A DNA stretch of 64,000 nucleotides from Gigaspora rosea (Eukaryota > Glomeromycota > Glomeromycetes > Diversisporales > Gigasporaceae). Where the stretch lies: contig QKWP01000042.1 in the NCBI GenBank assembly GCA_003550325.1, positions 609,654 through 673,653 of the forward strand, in the 5' to 3' direction. A program made the position numbers and the translations under genes. The stretch's first letter is position 1. The number at the start of each line of letters is the position of its first letter. Positions 41,671 through 55,310 of the stretch are shown piece after piece. A model generated the notes under the pieces. It searched no databases. It was not told where the DNA came from and saw only the letters and a program-made list of their open reading frames with translations.

Positions 41671-42439
41671 TAAAGTAAATGGGGGTATTGTGGCCAGGGG
41701 GGTATTGTGGGCAAGTGAAATATCTTTTGATCTAGTGATCAGAATTGGACGAAATTTATACCATTCGATTCGTCTCATCGAGACAAATTGAATAGTATAA
41801 ATTTTGTCCAATTCTGATTACTAGATCACAAGATAGCATCATTTATGCAAAATATAGGTTTTTGCACATATTTAAATTAATTATTAAATATATATAGAAT
41901 ATTTAATAGTTAATAACTTTTGATCCACTTGTCCGTTTTGGACGCTTTTACCACCAAAATGACCATCTCAGTGGAACGATTTCAACAAGCATAAAATCGT
42001 CAAAATCTAATCAAGGGGTCCTGAAATTTAACATATTTTATAAAATTATATTAGTAAATCTGCAAAATTTTTACATATTTACCTTTAACGATCTTGGGAT
42101 CCCGTGATTGGATTTTAACGATTTTGTGCTTGTTAGAATCGTCTCACTGAGACGGTCATTTTGGTGGTAAAATCGTCCAAAACGGACCAGTAGGTCAAAA
42201 GTTATTCGCTGTCAAATAATTGGCCACAATACCCCCCTAGAATTTAGTTTTTATATTATATTTGTGTACTAATTATTTATATCTAAAACTATATATAATA
42301 TAAAGATTTTTTTACAGTAATTTATTCTTTATTAAGTATAGTTCAAATAATAAAAATTATACAAAAATCTACTTGCTTATTAAAAAAATTTTATTAGTAG
42401 AAACTTTAACCTGGCCACAATACCCTTATTTACCTTATA
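41671..42439. mobile_element. ~770-bp element of nested palindromes
   Basis: Outer ends TAAATGGGGGTATTGTGGCC / GGCCACAATACCC…TTTA. Inside are two hairpins: 41,735-41,835 (TGATCTAGTGATCAGAATTG, mirrored) and 41,910-42,205 (GTCCGTTTTGGACG…ACCACCAAAATGACC, mirrored). Non-coding. Confidence 0.8.
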
Positions 42440-44420
42440 TTATTTAATTTTCATTAACAAATTTTATATATAGATATTGATCAATATATAGCATTTAATC
42501 ATTTTATATCAATTATAAAATATCATTATATATTGATTAATTGGATAAAAATTGATATATATCTATAATCGATATTTATTATTTTTTATATTAAATCGTT
42601 ATATATCTATAAATCGATTATAATCGTAATTATTTGAAACGATATATGACAATTAGCAGATCTTTAACAATTACATAGTGTTTTGATCGCATCACAAAAA
42701 TTTCAACCTGGATCACCAGATAAAAAAAAAAACAGAGTTCAAAATCTCTTAAGCCCATTTGTTCCATAAGCTATCATAGATCATAAAAATATAATCTACA
42801 AAATGTGCGAAAAAAAGACTGTTTTGAATAATTTTTACCCTTTCACCCTTTTACCCCTCTTTTCCTTTTACCCCTTTCTCTCCTCCTTTTTATTCCTCTT
42901 TTTCTTTTATCCCTCTTTCCCTTTTTATTTTTTATTTTTAATATTTCGAATACATTCGAAATATTTTAGGTTGATCTGTAACCTGAATCATATCAAGGAC
43001 ATGTTTAACTAATATTTTCGAAATGTTTTGATAATTTTGATGATTGTAGTACAAGATCAGATTAGATCTTTGTTTATTTTTTTGTTTATAATTTAGATCT
43101 TCTATCAATTTTACATTGTTTTTTCGCTTTCCTTTTGTTTTTTTTTTGGTTTCATTTCATTTTTTTGTTTTATTTTGTTTTTTTTTATTTCAATTTTTTT
43201 TTATTTTTTAATTTTTTTTATTTATTTTTACACTTTACCACTAGCACTTTGCAAGAAATCCAATGACTTTCAGAACTTTGTACAAGCCAACTCAGCCTTT
43301 CGACACTTTGCAAAAATACACAACTACTTTTTTTAGCAATTTCAAAAGTTCAAGAACACAAGTTTTCACAAGTTTATACAAGTTTTTGCAAGTTTTTGCA
43401 AGGTTTCGTTTTATTTGATTTTTTGTTTTATGTTTTTTGTTTAGTTTTTTTTTATTTTTATTAATTTATTTTATTCTGACACTTTGTAAAAACCTTCGAT
43501 AATTTCTAAATTGCAAAAACACGAAGTCAAAATAGAGATTTGGGGCTTTGTTTATTTTTTTATTTAGTTTGCTTACATTTTTGTTTATTGTTTGTTTTCT
43601 TTTTTTTACTTATTTTTTTAATTTTATTTTATTTTATTTATCCTTTACTTCTTTTGGAACTTTGCAAGAAAACGATTTGACATTCTGGCACTTTACATGA
43701 ACACCAATTCTAATATCTCTGGCACTTTGCAAGAAGTCATGAATATGAACAATAATCAAATATAAGGAATATGAGCGAATATAAGCAAATATAATAGTTT
43801 ATTTTTTTTGTTTTTGTTTTTTTTCGTTATTTTTTTCAGTTTTGTTTTGTTTTTTGTTTGTTTTTTTTTACTTATTTTTTTACTTTTATTTTATTTTATT
43901 TATTCCTTACTTCTTTCGAAACTTTGCAAAAAAATGACGTAACTTTTCTGGCACTTTACAAAAATACCTATTTTACCTTTTCTGGCACTTTGCAAAAAAT
44001 AGCGAATATGAAGAATATAAGTGAATATAAGCAAATATAAGTGAATATTAGCAAATATAAGGAATATTATAGTTTATTTTTTTGTTTTCATTTTTTATTT
44101 TTTTTTAGGTTTATTTTTTTTGGGTTTATTTTTTTTGTTGTTTTTTATAATAATATATAATAAAATATGTAATATTTAAAATATAATATATAATAATAAT
44201 AAATAAAAAAAATAAAATTTTATATTAAATTGCAAATAATTTAAAATATTATATAATAATAATAAATAAAAAATAAAATTTTATATTAAATTGCGAAAAC
44301 TTGCGAAAACTTGTGAAAACCTGTAAAACGTTTAAAAATTTGCAAAAAGTATAATTATGTGAATATAATAATTATTAATTAATATCATATCAGATATAAA
44401 TTGATTAATCAGCAAATTTT
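42440..44420. other. Low-complexity T-rich region
   Basis: 42,480-42,660 holds ATCGATATATATC palindromes. 42,840-44,150 is polypyrimidine/T-rich with a loose repeat of GGCACTTTGCAAGAA. Open stretches here arise from composition; no gene. Confidence 0.55.
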
Positions 44421-44423
44421 ATA

Positions 44424-44622
44424 TATAGATATATATCGATTACTAACTGAATAAGATATATATCAATACTAAATACCCCTGTCAATTTCTATCGATAGTG
44501 ATAGTAATCGATATATATCTGATAATCAGATATATATTGATTACTATCACTATTGATAGAAATTGGCAGGATATTTAGTATTGATATGTATCTTAATGGT
44601 TAGTAATCGATATATATCTATA
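44424..44622. repeat. ~200-bp near-perfect palindrome
   Basis: Arms of about 100 bp meet near 44,526 (TATATATCTGATAATCAGATATATA). They include CAATTTCTATCGATAGTGAT on the left and its mirror on the right. Could extrude a cruciform or be a MITE. Confidence 0.85.
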
Positions 44623-46878
44623 TACATTGTTATTACAATAATTCCAAAAACTAAATTTGTTTATCAGTTATTGTCTTTGGAATAATGGGTAAGTTTTGTA
44701 ACTAATTTCTTATATTATAATTGTTCCAATACGAGCTAACTCCAACTTAGTTATATACTGTAGAATAGGACTCTGAATAATCTATATAAGCTTATATTTA
44801 AGTATCATAGTAAATTTTTTTGGTTAGCGCTTTTATATTGATATATATAAGCTATATTTTAAATATTAGATAAGACTTTTACCTAACTTTACCTTTTTCT
44901 GAAATATACTATTCTCTAAAAAAAAAAAAATAAATAAACAGAATTACATTTTCTCAAAAAAATAAACAAATTATGTTCTCTAAAAAAAAAAGCCAAAAAA
45001 AATAAAACAGAGTTATATTCTTTAAAAAAAAAAGAAAAATTATTTTCTCTAAAAAAAACCAAAAAAACCAAAAAAATATAGTTACATTCTCTAAAAAAAA
45101 ATAAAATAAAAAAATAAAATAAATTTATTAAGCTCATTTAATGTATAATCTGCTATATATAATAAATATATATTGTATAAAATATAAAAAAATCCCCAGT
45201 TTATGCTATTTTTTTTAATTTTTGCATTTTTAATTTTTGTATTTTTTCAATTTTTTGCATTTATTACCTGCTAGTTACTATTATCTGATTCAGATCATGG
45301 TCTGAATTAAATATCTGACCCAGATAGGACCCTGAATAATCTATATAAGCTTATATTTTAGCATCATAGTATTTTTTTGGGAATCAATATTTGTACCCCA
45401 TTTTTGATATTCATATACTCCCTATTAAAAATCAAAAATTTTAAAGCTTTGAGTAAAGATATCTTGACAACTATTTGACTAAATTCAATAAACTTATTTT
45501 ATTTGTATTCTATAAATTTATAGAAGTCAAATAAAAAAAAGTTTATAAATTTAGTCAGATAGTTGTTAGCAATATTCAAAATTTCAGACTCAAATACTGC
45601 TCTCATGAGNTAAAAAAAACAAAATTATGTTCTCTAAAAAATAAACAAAAGAAATGTTTTATAAAAAAAAAAACAAATAAGTAATAAAGCCCATTTAATG
45701 CATAAATTCCATATATCATTAGGCCTCCACATAGGCCAGGTAGGGCTGGGTAATAGAAATACCCTAGCTCTACCCGTTTGTGTAAGGGCTTGACTTTCAA
45801 GCTCTTACCTTTACCCTAGGGCTTGGAACTCAATGCCCTAGCCCAGCTCTCAAAGCCCGTGGGTACCCATGGGCTTTCATTGACCAGTTGTACCTATGCT
45901 TTTTGATGCATTAAACTTGAAAAATTTATTATTTCAAATACTTAGATTAATAATACACTAATTTGTAAATATCTTGTAATGGATTTGATCTAAATGACCC
46001 AAAACTATCTGGTTATAGTAATTTAGTATATGGGTCATGACCTATATAATAAATTTACTATAGCCAGATCAGTTTTGGGTCGTTCAGATCAAACCTGTTA
46101 GGAGCATTAAAAATTTTTAAATATTTAGACTAATAAATATTTTTTATGCAATAGATTAGTGTTCTTTATACTCAACCTAAAGTTATAAAGCATAGATATT
46201 CACAAATTGATAGTTACTGGCCGGTATTTCAATAAACATTCTTTATCTCACGTACTTCTTAAATAAAATAGGTATCAGGTATAGGTCGACATTAACATAT
46301 ATTAGCCAATTATATGAGCTGATATTCACATAAAATATGTATAACGGGTACGCGCAGTACTACACTTACCCTAACTGTCTGTATAAGGGCCCATGTCTCA
46401 AGGCCTTAATCTTACCTTAGGGCCTGGGATTCAATACCCTAAATACCCTAGCCCGGCCCTTTGTGGTTCTACCTGCGGGTACCCATGGGTAGTCCAGGAC
46501 AGTGTTCGAAATTTCAGACTCAAATACTGTTCTCATAAGAATAGCATAATAGCTGTGAGTGTTCTCAACCTATTGTTTATGTTCTCATTTATGCTCACTA
46601 AAAAAAAAAAAAACTATATTATATACTATAAATATATTGAAACATATATAATAAGTCATCTAAATAATTTTGTTCATAAATTATTATAATTAGTCATATT
46701 TATTTATTTCAATTTGATATAATAATATCATATAGTTACTAATTACTATGAGAACACTCTTTTTATTTTACTGTTCTCAAAAAAATTTTAATAAAGAACA
46801 GTAAAAAATGTTTACTATACACAAATTTAAAATAGTGTTCTTATGATAACTCTGAGAACACTAATTTTGAATACTGGT
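44623..46878. other. Repeat-rich, no gene; TTCTCTAAAAAAA repeats and a duplicated block
   Basis: 44,910-45,110, 45,625-45,680 and 46,600 share ATGTTCTCTAAAAAAA. 45,690-45,890 and 46,340-46,500 are diverged copies containing TAAGGGC and GGGTACCCATGGG. A single N lies at 45,610. Confidence 0.5.
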
Positions 46879-47841
46879 TGTCAGAATACCTTTGCTCAAA
46901 GTTAGAGAAAATCAAAATATCTATCAAAATAAAGCTGTGCCAAGTTTTTTAAAACTTTAAACAAAGATATCTTGACAACCATCTAACCAAATTTAATGAA
47001 CTTTTTTTATTTGAATTTTATAATTTCATAAAATTCAAATAAAAAAAAGTTCATCAAATATGGTCACATGGTTGTTAGGATATCTTTGCTCAAAGTTAAA
47101 GAAAAATCAAAATATTTATCAAAAGAAAAGCTGCACCAAAGTTTTTTTAAAACTTTGAGCAAAGATATCTTTACAACTGTCTAATCATATTTAATAAGTT
47201 ATTTTTTTTATTTGAATTCTATAAATTCATAGAATCAAATAAAAAAACTTTATCAAATTTGGTATATCTTTGCTCAAAGTTTTAAAAAAACTTTGGCACA
47301 GCTTTTTTTTTATAGATGTTTTGATTTTTCTTTAACTTGAGTAAAGATATCTTGATAACTATCTGATTAAATTTGATGAATTTTTTTATTTGAATTCTAT
47401 GAAATTATAGAATTCAAATAAAAAAGTTCATCAATTTGATTAGATGGCTTTCAAGATATCTTTGCTCGAAGTTAGAAAAAAATCAAAACGTCTATCAAAA
47501 GAAAAGCTGTACCAAAGTTTTTTTAAAACTTTGAGCAAAGATATCTTAACAACTGTCTAACCAAATTCGATAAAATTTTTTTATTTGAATTTTATGAATT
47601 TATAAAATTCAAATAAAAAAATTTATTGAATTTGATCAACAGTTGCCAAGATATCTTTGCTTAAAGTTTTAAAAAACTTTGACATATTTTATTTTGATAG
47701 ATGTTTTTATTTTTTTCAAATTTAGAGAGAAGATGTTCTGACAACTATCTGACCAAATTTAGTAAACCTTTTTTTATTTGAATTCTATGAATTTATAAAA
47801 TTGAAATAAAAAAAAGTTCATTGAATTTGGTCAAATAGTTG
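46879..47841. repeat. Array of about five palindromic units
   Basis: Unit, about 190 bp: AAACTTTGAGCAAAGATATC, then ACAACTGTCTAACCAAATTT, then TTTTTTATTTGAATTC, followed by the mirror image. Repeats in alternating orientation and ends inside the BTB gene's second exon. A decayed unit also occurs at 45,440-45,575. Confidence 0.85.
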
Positions 47842-48307
47842 TCTTCAATAAGGAGAGTTTGAAGACAATCAACAGATTCTGAAAAGTTAAATTCATTGAA
47901 AGTGATTAAAAGATCAAATATGTCAGAAGTTTCAAGGTTCTCTAAAGAGACTACACCGCCATAAATATATCTACAGGATATAAGAAATTAATTAAAATGC
48001 AAAACGTTAATTCTATTACCTATGGTAAAATTTTTATACTATCATAAAATTAAAGAACTTACTTAATAACTACATTAAATGTTTTCATAGAAACATTTGG
48101 TATTTTAATGCTAAAGACATTATTTCCTTTAATTGTATTTTTTAATTTCTGTTGAAAGTAAGAAGAGCGTTGATATAAGATTGCAGAATGTACTTTGAAA
48201 AGTTGAGTATCTGGCTGTTCACCAACTTCGATAATTGTATCATAGTTATATTCACTTTCAAGGAGTTCTGTAAAATCCTGCGAAAGTTTATCATAAAATT
48301 TCAACAT
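47842..48307 (-). pseudogene. BTB/POZ-domain gene, 3'-truncated
   Basis: Exon 1 (48,063-48,307) starts MLKFYDKLSQDFTELLES and contains the BTB core YDTIIEVG, FKVHSAILYQRSSYF and IPNVSMKTFNVVI. It ends at an AA|GTAAGTTC donor in phase 2. Exon 2 starts at 47,970 and continues KYIYGGVVSLENLET, DIFDLLITFNEFN and VDCLQTLLIEDNYL. That is a well-conserved BTB end. A palindromic repeat array begins at 47,842, in the middle of what should lead to the BACK domain. Full-length relatives are adaptor-like (BTB for Cullin-3 binding, TLDc at the end). No BACK or TLDc follows here. Confidence 0.85.
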
Positions 48308-49056
48308 CCTGATTAGAAATACAAAAAAGTAACGCCTGATCGACAGGCGTGCATTTGTATGCTGTTTAAGCTCTAATTTTCAGCCAATCAGCGTCAGTTA
48401 TATAGATTTTACACAAATCATTGTAAAGTAAAAGATTTTAGAGTCACTACAATAGATTCGTGTCAAAAGAGATACTGTAGTTGGTTTTAGCGTTGGAAAT
48501 TTAGTCACATGTGGGTTTTTATGTTTTTATATATATCACACCTTTCTATGGATATAAATCGTGTGATTTGTATACTATCTTTTGCTCCAGATAGCCAATT
48601 AGCTTTTGCCTAATAAAAAGATTCAAGTCACTCTCGTTTTCGACTGTAAGATTTCCTTCACTATAAGAGCTATCAATAACTTTTTAGCAAAATCACTATA
48701 TTGAGAAGGTTTTTATATAAATCATGACATGAGTTACTCATTTAGAATTTTGTTAATTGTCCCCGAAAGCAAGATTGTTAAAAACAATCATATTCATTAT
48801 ACTTTCATTGCCATGATATGTTCTTGATCCTTCTTGATAGCATTTTATCGATTTAAAATCACGTTATAAAGTGTAAACGATTAAAGAAGTATAGTAATAG
48901 AACATATTATGTATAATATTAAATTCTAAATCATATATGATATTAAATAAAAAAAATTATATTTTGCTATTATATAAAATATATATAATAAAAGTTTAGT
49001 ATTATTAATCGAATTGATCTTTAAGTGACCTTTAGCATTCTAACCAAAAGTTCTTC
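48308..49056. other. Intergenic upstream of BTB gene
   Basis: Presumed promoter of the BTB gene; GCACGC motif at 48,348 close to the ATG. No gene seen. Confidence 0.4.
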
Positions 49057-50637
49057 TTGAGCGTAACTAACCTCTAGCTTTATTCTAATCACTAACACAA
49101 CATCAATGAACTTTAAAAAATTTACTGCATCACAAACCTAGCACGTACTTGTTTATAATAACTTTCTGGAATCATTTATGAATGAAAATTTCTTATAGCA
49201 ATAAAAATTGCGTTCTAACAAAAATTCCTGTATACTCCTTGTGAATTCTTAATCTTCCCACTAATTCTAACCCTATCACTATTCCTTGCTTTCTAAATTA
49301 CGGAGTTATAATACGTAAAAATTTATGACATGATTCCTTTTTCTTATTTCAGTATTTAATATCTTTATACAATTTATTTTTATTGTTTAAACGTGAATGT
49401 TAATCTGATACGAATTAGAATTACTGGTCTGAGATATTAGAATTTTGTCTTCAATATAATGTTAAAACCATCGTTTACATATAGACAGTAAGCATTTATT
49501 GATATATTGTGTTTTTCAAGCATCGTTGTTATTGTATATTGGGATTAGTTATAGCACACTGAAGATAAGGAAAAGAATCTTATAATCCTGTTATATCAGA
49601 AACATAATTTTATCTCATAAATATTTACTCTCTTCTCACTACTTACTTGAAGTTGCCAGTTATCATTTCTTTTATTATCTATTTAATTACGCAAATTCTA
49701 ATGGTATATTCGTAATATAATATTGTCGCGAAATGAAGCTTACCTGCGCGTTATATGTATATATGCGCACTATTTCAAGTATGTGCACGTACGCTGTTTG
49801 GGATAAAGGTCAATTTTAATTTTTAAATTGATCCTGATCCAAAATGCACTGGTGATATCAAGAGAAAACCTGTTTCCGATCTTATGGATTCAGTAAGTTT
49901 CGCTGTATTATTCAAATCATGATTGTGAATTACAAGATCTCTTTATTTTTTCATAGTACATTATATTTATGCTTCTCATATGATGATACTGTTTATTATT
50001 AATTTGATGGAAATAAATTTGGCTATGGAACATTCAAATCTTTAGGTAAATTTATTTAGCACTTTTCCTGCACATTACAATCATATATTAGAAAATGATT
50101 GTGGCAAAACAATTTAAAGCACTTGATCTATATATGAGGCCAAATGAAATAATAATGTACTATATCTTTAATTTTTTTCACAAATTATTTTACAATTAGA
50201 AATATAAATCTTGTTTAATTTTAAAGCATAATAATGGCTTTATGCATGTATTGTTTTTTGAATTTTTTAACAAATACTGTATGTTTTTTTTTATTAATAC
50301 TATCAATTTTTTCCCACAATAGCAGGACAGAACACAGATCACAATTGATTAACAAGATGCTGTATATAAAAATTTTCAAAGAAGGTTAGTTTAATTTATT
50401 ATATCAAATTTTTATAATAAAAAGCTACAGTAGTTAATTCTGTAATTGCCCGAAGGACTGTCTGTACTTTTGATTGTTTTCATTAACATAATTATAGTAT
50501 ATTTTTATCTATATGAACTATAATGACAAATTTATTGTATGCATAGTAGACTTCGTGCATTTTGGCATATTTGAAATACTTTATAATTATCCATTGAAAA
50601 TCTACCATCTGCGTTTCTGATTGGTGGTTTATAAGTA
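49057..50637. repeat. 1.58-kb duplicated segment, copy 1
   Basis: About 98% identical by eye to 52,927-54,487. It contains a spliced-looking plus-strand stretch (KCTGDIKRKPVSDLMDS, then GTAAGTTTCG near 49,892; FDGNKFGYGTFKSLG near 50,003-50,045) that I cannot assign. The right end carries the minus-strand TLDc C-terminal piece continuing from position 1-type sequence. Confidence 0.6.
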
Positions 50638-52496
50638 TTTTAGCATAATAGTCACGTATTTTAAGACCATAGAAATTATAAAGTCCAAAAGAATAAAACC
50701 ATGGTGACCATAAAAAATAGTAGTTGATTTATCATTTACACGATTAAGAATAGATTTTCAGGTGTATTTCCTTCTTCATCATATTTTTCAGGTGTACTTC
50801 CTTCTTAATCAGATTTTCAGGCGTACTTCCTTCTTCATCAGATATTCAGCTAAGAGAATTAAATCCACCTAGTATTTCACTTGAATTTTCAACTTTATAG
50901 CAATTATTAGACAGATTAATTATCACATAATTTATGAAATTTTTTGTACCGAACCCATTTTAGTAACAGCTTGATACGTTAATGTTATAAGTATCTGGTA
51001 TTGAACGTGATAAATCAAGGAAGAAATTTCTGCTGCATGTTCTAAATTGATTATAGAAAAAGTTATTGATATTAATTTTAGAGGAAGAAGTTGAATTGTC
51101 AATTTTTTGCGAGGGGTAAAATTGTAGATGTAGCAGGCCTATTTGGAGATACAAAATTTTGCCATATCATCCTACAAATTTTCTTTGAGGATTGTTTATA
51201 AAGCCGCATTTTTCTAAGATTTCATTTCATCATCAGGAATTTGAAAATACCTAATATGAGTAAGCAATTTTGAAGAGCAATTTATAAAAATTTGAAATTC
51301 CCCTCATACTATTGTTCATAATTGAAGGTAAATTTGGAGTTTATACTCTTTCCCACAAATAACTTTAGCCCAAATTACAGATTCATCCAATTGTAATTCG
51401 TCATGTTTTAAGAGAAATTAATGTATTCTCTTGAAGAGTGATAAAATTATTAAAATTAAACCCAAATTAATATGAGTCGCACCCCTGCGTTGTGCTTATA
51501 AGTCGCCTCTTAATGATTGACCAATAAAATTTCAAGATCAGGTGTAACGTAGCACAATCAGGACGATCAAAACAAACGGTCGTTTTGACTCACATATGAA
51601 ACTATTCTTCGCTCTCTAACAAAAAAATTCCTTGTAAAATATTAGTATAAAAACTAATCTCTACCTAACCTAACCCTAACCCTAACTAACAAAAAACCCA
51701 CGCATAGATTTATCCTAAAAATTAAATTCTAAAACTTTGATCTTTAATATCATTTTTAAAATTTTGTAAACCGAGAATGAAGACTACCGGTAGGTGCATG
51801 AAAAGAAAGCAAACACAGGTAATAAATTATTATTATTATTATTAGTTATTGTTGCCAAAAACAAATTACTAATTAAATATTTTATATTGTAACAAGAATG
51901 GAGAGACGACGAAGGCCGAACAAAGTAAGTTTTTTTAAATGTTTGTTAATGATAAGGTTAATTCTTTTTTAAAATTAACTAAAAACATTCGATAATTCTT
52001 TAGAAATCGCGTCCCATTATACATATTTTTAATTTTATTTTTACAATATAAAATATTTTTTATTAATAATTTCTATTCACATCCCGATTACACGTACCTC
52101 GAAAAGTTAGTAAAAGTGTACGAAGATAAAATTGCAGACCTTCAAAATCAGATCATCATTCATGAAAACAACAGTAACAGTTTCATATCTATTGATTCAT
52201 TCGTTAAAGAGTTAGCGGCCAAAATAATTCTATTAGAGGATACGTTTTATACTCGACTTATGGTCTAAGCTTAATAATGAAGCATTCCACAGAGTAATCT
52301 ATAAAGAAAATTGTCGATCTAACAAACAGTAAGTTTTTTTTTTTGTTTTTTTTTTTTAAAAAAATTTTCGGTTGATTAACAGTTAATTCATATAGCTGTT
52401 AGTAAGCTACAAAGTAAAAATTCAGCATTGATAGATTCAATTATGAGCGGTAGGCTTTATTAATTGGGGTTTTTTTTTTCTAAAAAAAAAAAAAAA
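50638..52496. repeat. Near-identical repeat of window positions 1-1,860
   Basis: No differences noticed in the parts compared. It includes the BTB-BACK-TLDc remnant (50,638-51,440, minus), the telomere-like run (51,664) and the first exons of the coiled-coil pseudogene (from 51,776, plus). It ends in a T/A homopolymer at the N gap. Such identity beside a gap suggests a scaffold overlap rather than a true duplicate. Confidence 0.8.
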
Positions 52497-52926
52497 NNNN
52501 NNNNNNNNNNNNNNNNNNNNNNNNNNNNNNNNNNNNNNNNNNNNNNNNNNNNNNNNNNNNNNNNNNNNNNNNNNNNNNNNNNNNNNNNNNNNNNNNNNNN
52601 NNNNNNNNNNNNNNNNNNNNNNNNNNNNNNNNNNNNNNNNNNNNNNNNNNNNNNNNNNNNNNNNNNNNNNNNNNNNNNNNNNNNNNNNNNNNNNNNNNNN
52701 NNNNNNNNNNNNNNNNNNNNNNNNNNNNNNNNNNNNNNNNNNNNNNNNNNNNNNNNNNNNNNNNNNNNNNNNNNNNNNNNNNNNNNNNNNNNNNNNNNNN
52801 NNNNNNNNNNNNNNNNNNNNNNNNNNNNNNNNNNNNNNNNNNNNNNNNNNNNNNNNNNNNNNNNNNNNNNNNNNNNNNNNNNNNNNNNNNNNNNNNNNNN
52901 NNNNNNNNNNNNNNNNNNNNNNNNNN
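52497..52926. other. Assembly gap (430 N)
   Basis: Run of N. Flanked left by a homopolymer tract and right by sequence identical to 49,057 onward. Confidence 1.
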
Positions 52927-54487
52927 TTGAGCGTAACTAACCTCTAGCTTTATTCTAATCACTAACACAACATCAATGAACTTTAAAAAATTTACTGCAT
53001 CACAAACCTAGCACGTACTTGTTTATAATAACTTTCTGGAATCATTTATGAATGAAAATTTCTTATAGCAATAAAAATTGCGTTCTAACAAAAATTCCTG
53101 TATACTCCTTGTGAATTCTTAATCTTCCCACTAATTCTAACCCTATCACTATTCCTTGCTTTCTAAATTACGGAGTTATAATACGTAAAAATTTATGACA
53201 TGATTCCTTTTTCTTATTTCAGTATTTAATATCTTTATACAATTTATTTTTATTGTTTAAACGTGAATGTTAATCTGATACGAATTAGAATTACTGGTCT
53301 GAGATATTAGAATTTTGTCTTCAATATAATGTTAAAACCATCGTTTACATATAGACAGTAAGCATTTATTGATATATTGTGTTTTTCAAGCATCGTTGTT
53401 ATTGTATATTGGGATTAGTTATAGCACACTGAAGATAAGGAAAAGAATCTTATAATCCTGTTATATCAGAAACATAATTTTATCTCATAAATATTTACTC
53501 TCTTCTCACTACTTACTTGAAGTTGCCAGTTATCATTTCTTTTATTATCTATTTAATTACGCAAATTCTAATGGTATATTCGTAATATAATATTGTCGCG
53601 AAATGAAGCTTACCTGCGCGTTATATGTATATATGCGCACTATTTCAAGTATGTGCACGTACGCTGTTTGGGATAAAGGTCAATTTTAATTTTTAAATTG
53701 ATCCTGATCCAAAATGCACTGGTGATATCAAGAGAAAACCTGTTTCCGATCTTATGGATTCAGTAAGTTTCGCTGTATTATTCAAATCATGATTGTGAAT
53801 TACAAGATCTCTTTATTTTTTCATAGTACATTATATTTATGCTTCTCATATGATGATACTGTTTATTATTAATTTGATGGAAATAAATTTGGCTATGGAA
53901 TATTCAAATCTTTAGGTAAATTTATTTAGCACTTTTCCTGCACATTACAATCATATATTAGAAAATGATTGTGGCAAAACAATTTAAAGCACTTGATCTA
54001 TATATGATACCAAATGAAATAATAATGTACTATATCTTTAATTTTTTTTCACAAATTATTTTACAATTAGAAATATAAACCTTGTTTAATTTTAAAGCAT
54101 CATAATGGCTTTATGCATGTATTGTTTTTTGAAGTTTTTAACAAATACTGTATGTTTTTTTTATTAATACTATCAATTTTTTCCCACATCAGGACAGAAC
54201 ACAGTTCACAATTGATTAACAAGATGATGTATATAAAAATTTTCAAAGCAGGTGGGTTTAATTTATTATATCAAATTTTTATAATAAAAAGCTACAGCAG
54301 TTAACTCTGTAATTGTCCGAAGGACTGTCTGTACTTTTGATTGTTTTCATTAACATAATTATAGTATATTTTTATCTATATGAACTATAATGACAAATTT
54401 ATTTGTAGTAGACTTCGTGCATTTTGGCATATTTGAAATACTTTATAATTATCCATTGAAAATCTACCATCTGCATTTCTGATTGGT
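52927..54487. repeat. 1.58-kb duplicated segment, copy 2
   Basis: See 49,057-50,637. Differs by scattered substitutions and short indels. Open stretches within it are not assigned. Confidence 0.75.
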
Positions 54488-55310
54488 GGTTATAAGTATT
54501 TTTAGCATAATAGTCACGTATTTTAAGACCATAGAAATCATAAAGTCCAAAAGAATAAAACCATGGCCCAAGTTTTGGACCATAAAAAATAGTAGTTGAT
54601 TTATCATTACACGATTAAGAATAAATATTTTCATATCTTCCTTCTTAATCATATTTTTCAGGTGTACTTCCTTCTTCATCAGATTTTCAGGCGTACTTCT
54701 TTCTTCATCAGATATTCAGCTAAGATAATTTAATCCACCTAGTATTTCATTTGAATTTTCAACTTTATAGCATTTATTAGTATCACATAATTTATTAAAT
54801 TTTTTGTACCGAACCCATCTTAATAACAGCATGAATACGTTAATGTTATAAGTATTGAACGTCGATCAATCAAGGAAAAAATTTCTGTTGCATGTTCTAA
54901 ATTGATTATAGAAAAGTTATTGATATTAATTTTCGAGGATTGTCAATTTTTTGCGAGGGGTAAAATTGAAGATGTAGCAGGCCTATTTGGAGATACAAAG
55001 TTTTGCCATATCATCCTACAAATTTCTTTGAGGATTGTTTTATAAGGCCGTATTTTTCTAAGATTTCATTTCATCACCAGGAATTTGAAAATACCTAATA
55101 TGAGGTAAGCAATTTGAAGAGTAATTTATAAAAATTTGAAATTCTCCTCATATTATTGTTCATAATATGAAGGTAAAATTTGGAGTTTGTACTTTTCCCC
55201 ACAAATAACTTTATCCCAAATCACAAATTCATCCAAATGTAATTCGTCATGTTTTAAGAGAAATTAATGTATTCTCTTGAAGAGTGATAAATTATTAGAA
55301 TTGGGTGTTT
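54410..55310 (-). pseudogene. BTB-BACK-TLDc remnant, right copy
   Basis: Best-preserved of three copies. Near 55,300-55,180 is a BACK piece (SLFKRIH, then DELHLDEFVIWDKVICGEKY). Near 55,090 is RYFQIPGDEM with frame breaks. Near 54,960-54,860 is a TLDc entry segment (ISINNFSIINLEHATEIFSL-like, IDRRS). Near 54,610-54,440 is a long open TLDc C-terminus (DKSTTIFYGPKLGPWFYSF, LYDFYGLKIRDYYAKNTYN). Frame changes and missing parts mean no full protein. The TLDc call rests on order and resemblance to glomeromycete family members. Confidence 0.5.

Noticed and set aside
42803..45137. Phe/Leu-rich open frames
   Set aside because: Arise from T-rich or A-rich low-complexity sequence; no start context, introns or domain.
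52464..52968. Open frames across the N gap (both strands)
   Set aside because: They consist of N-derived X residues.
54464..54679. Open frame on the minus strand starting MKKEVHLKN
   Set aside because: A neighbouring frame carries the TLDc-like text, so this is a shadow apart from its first residues.
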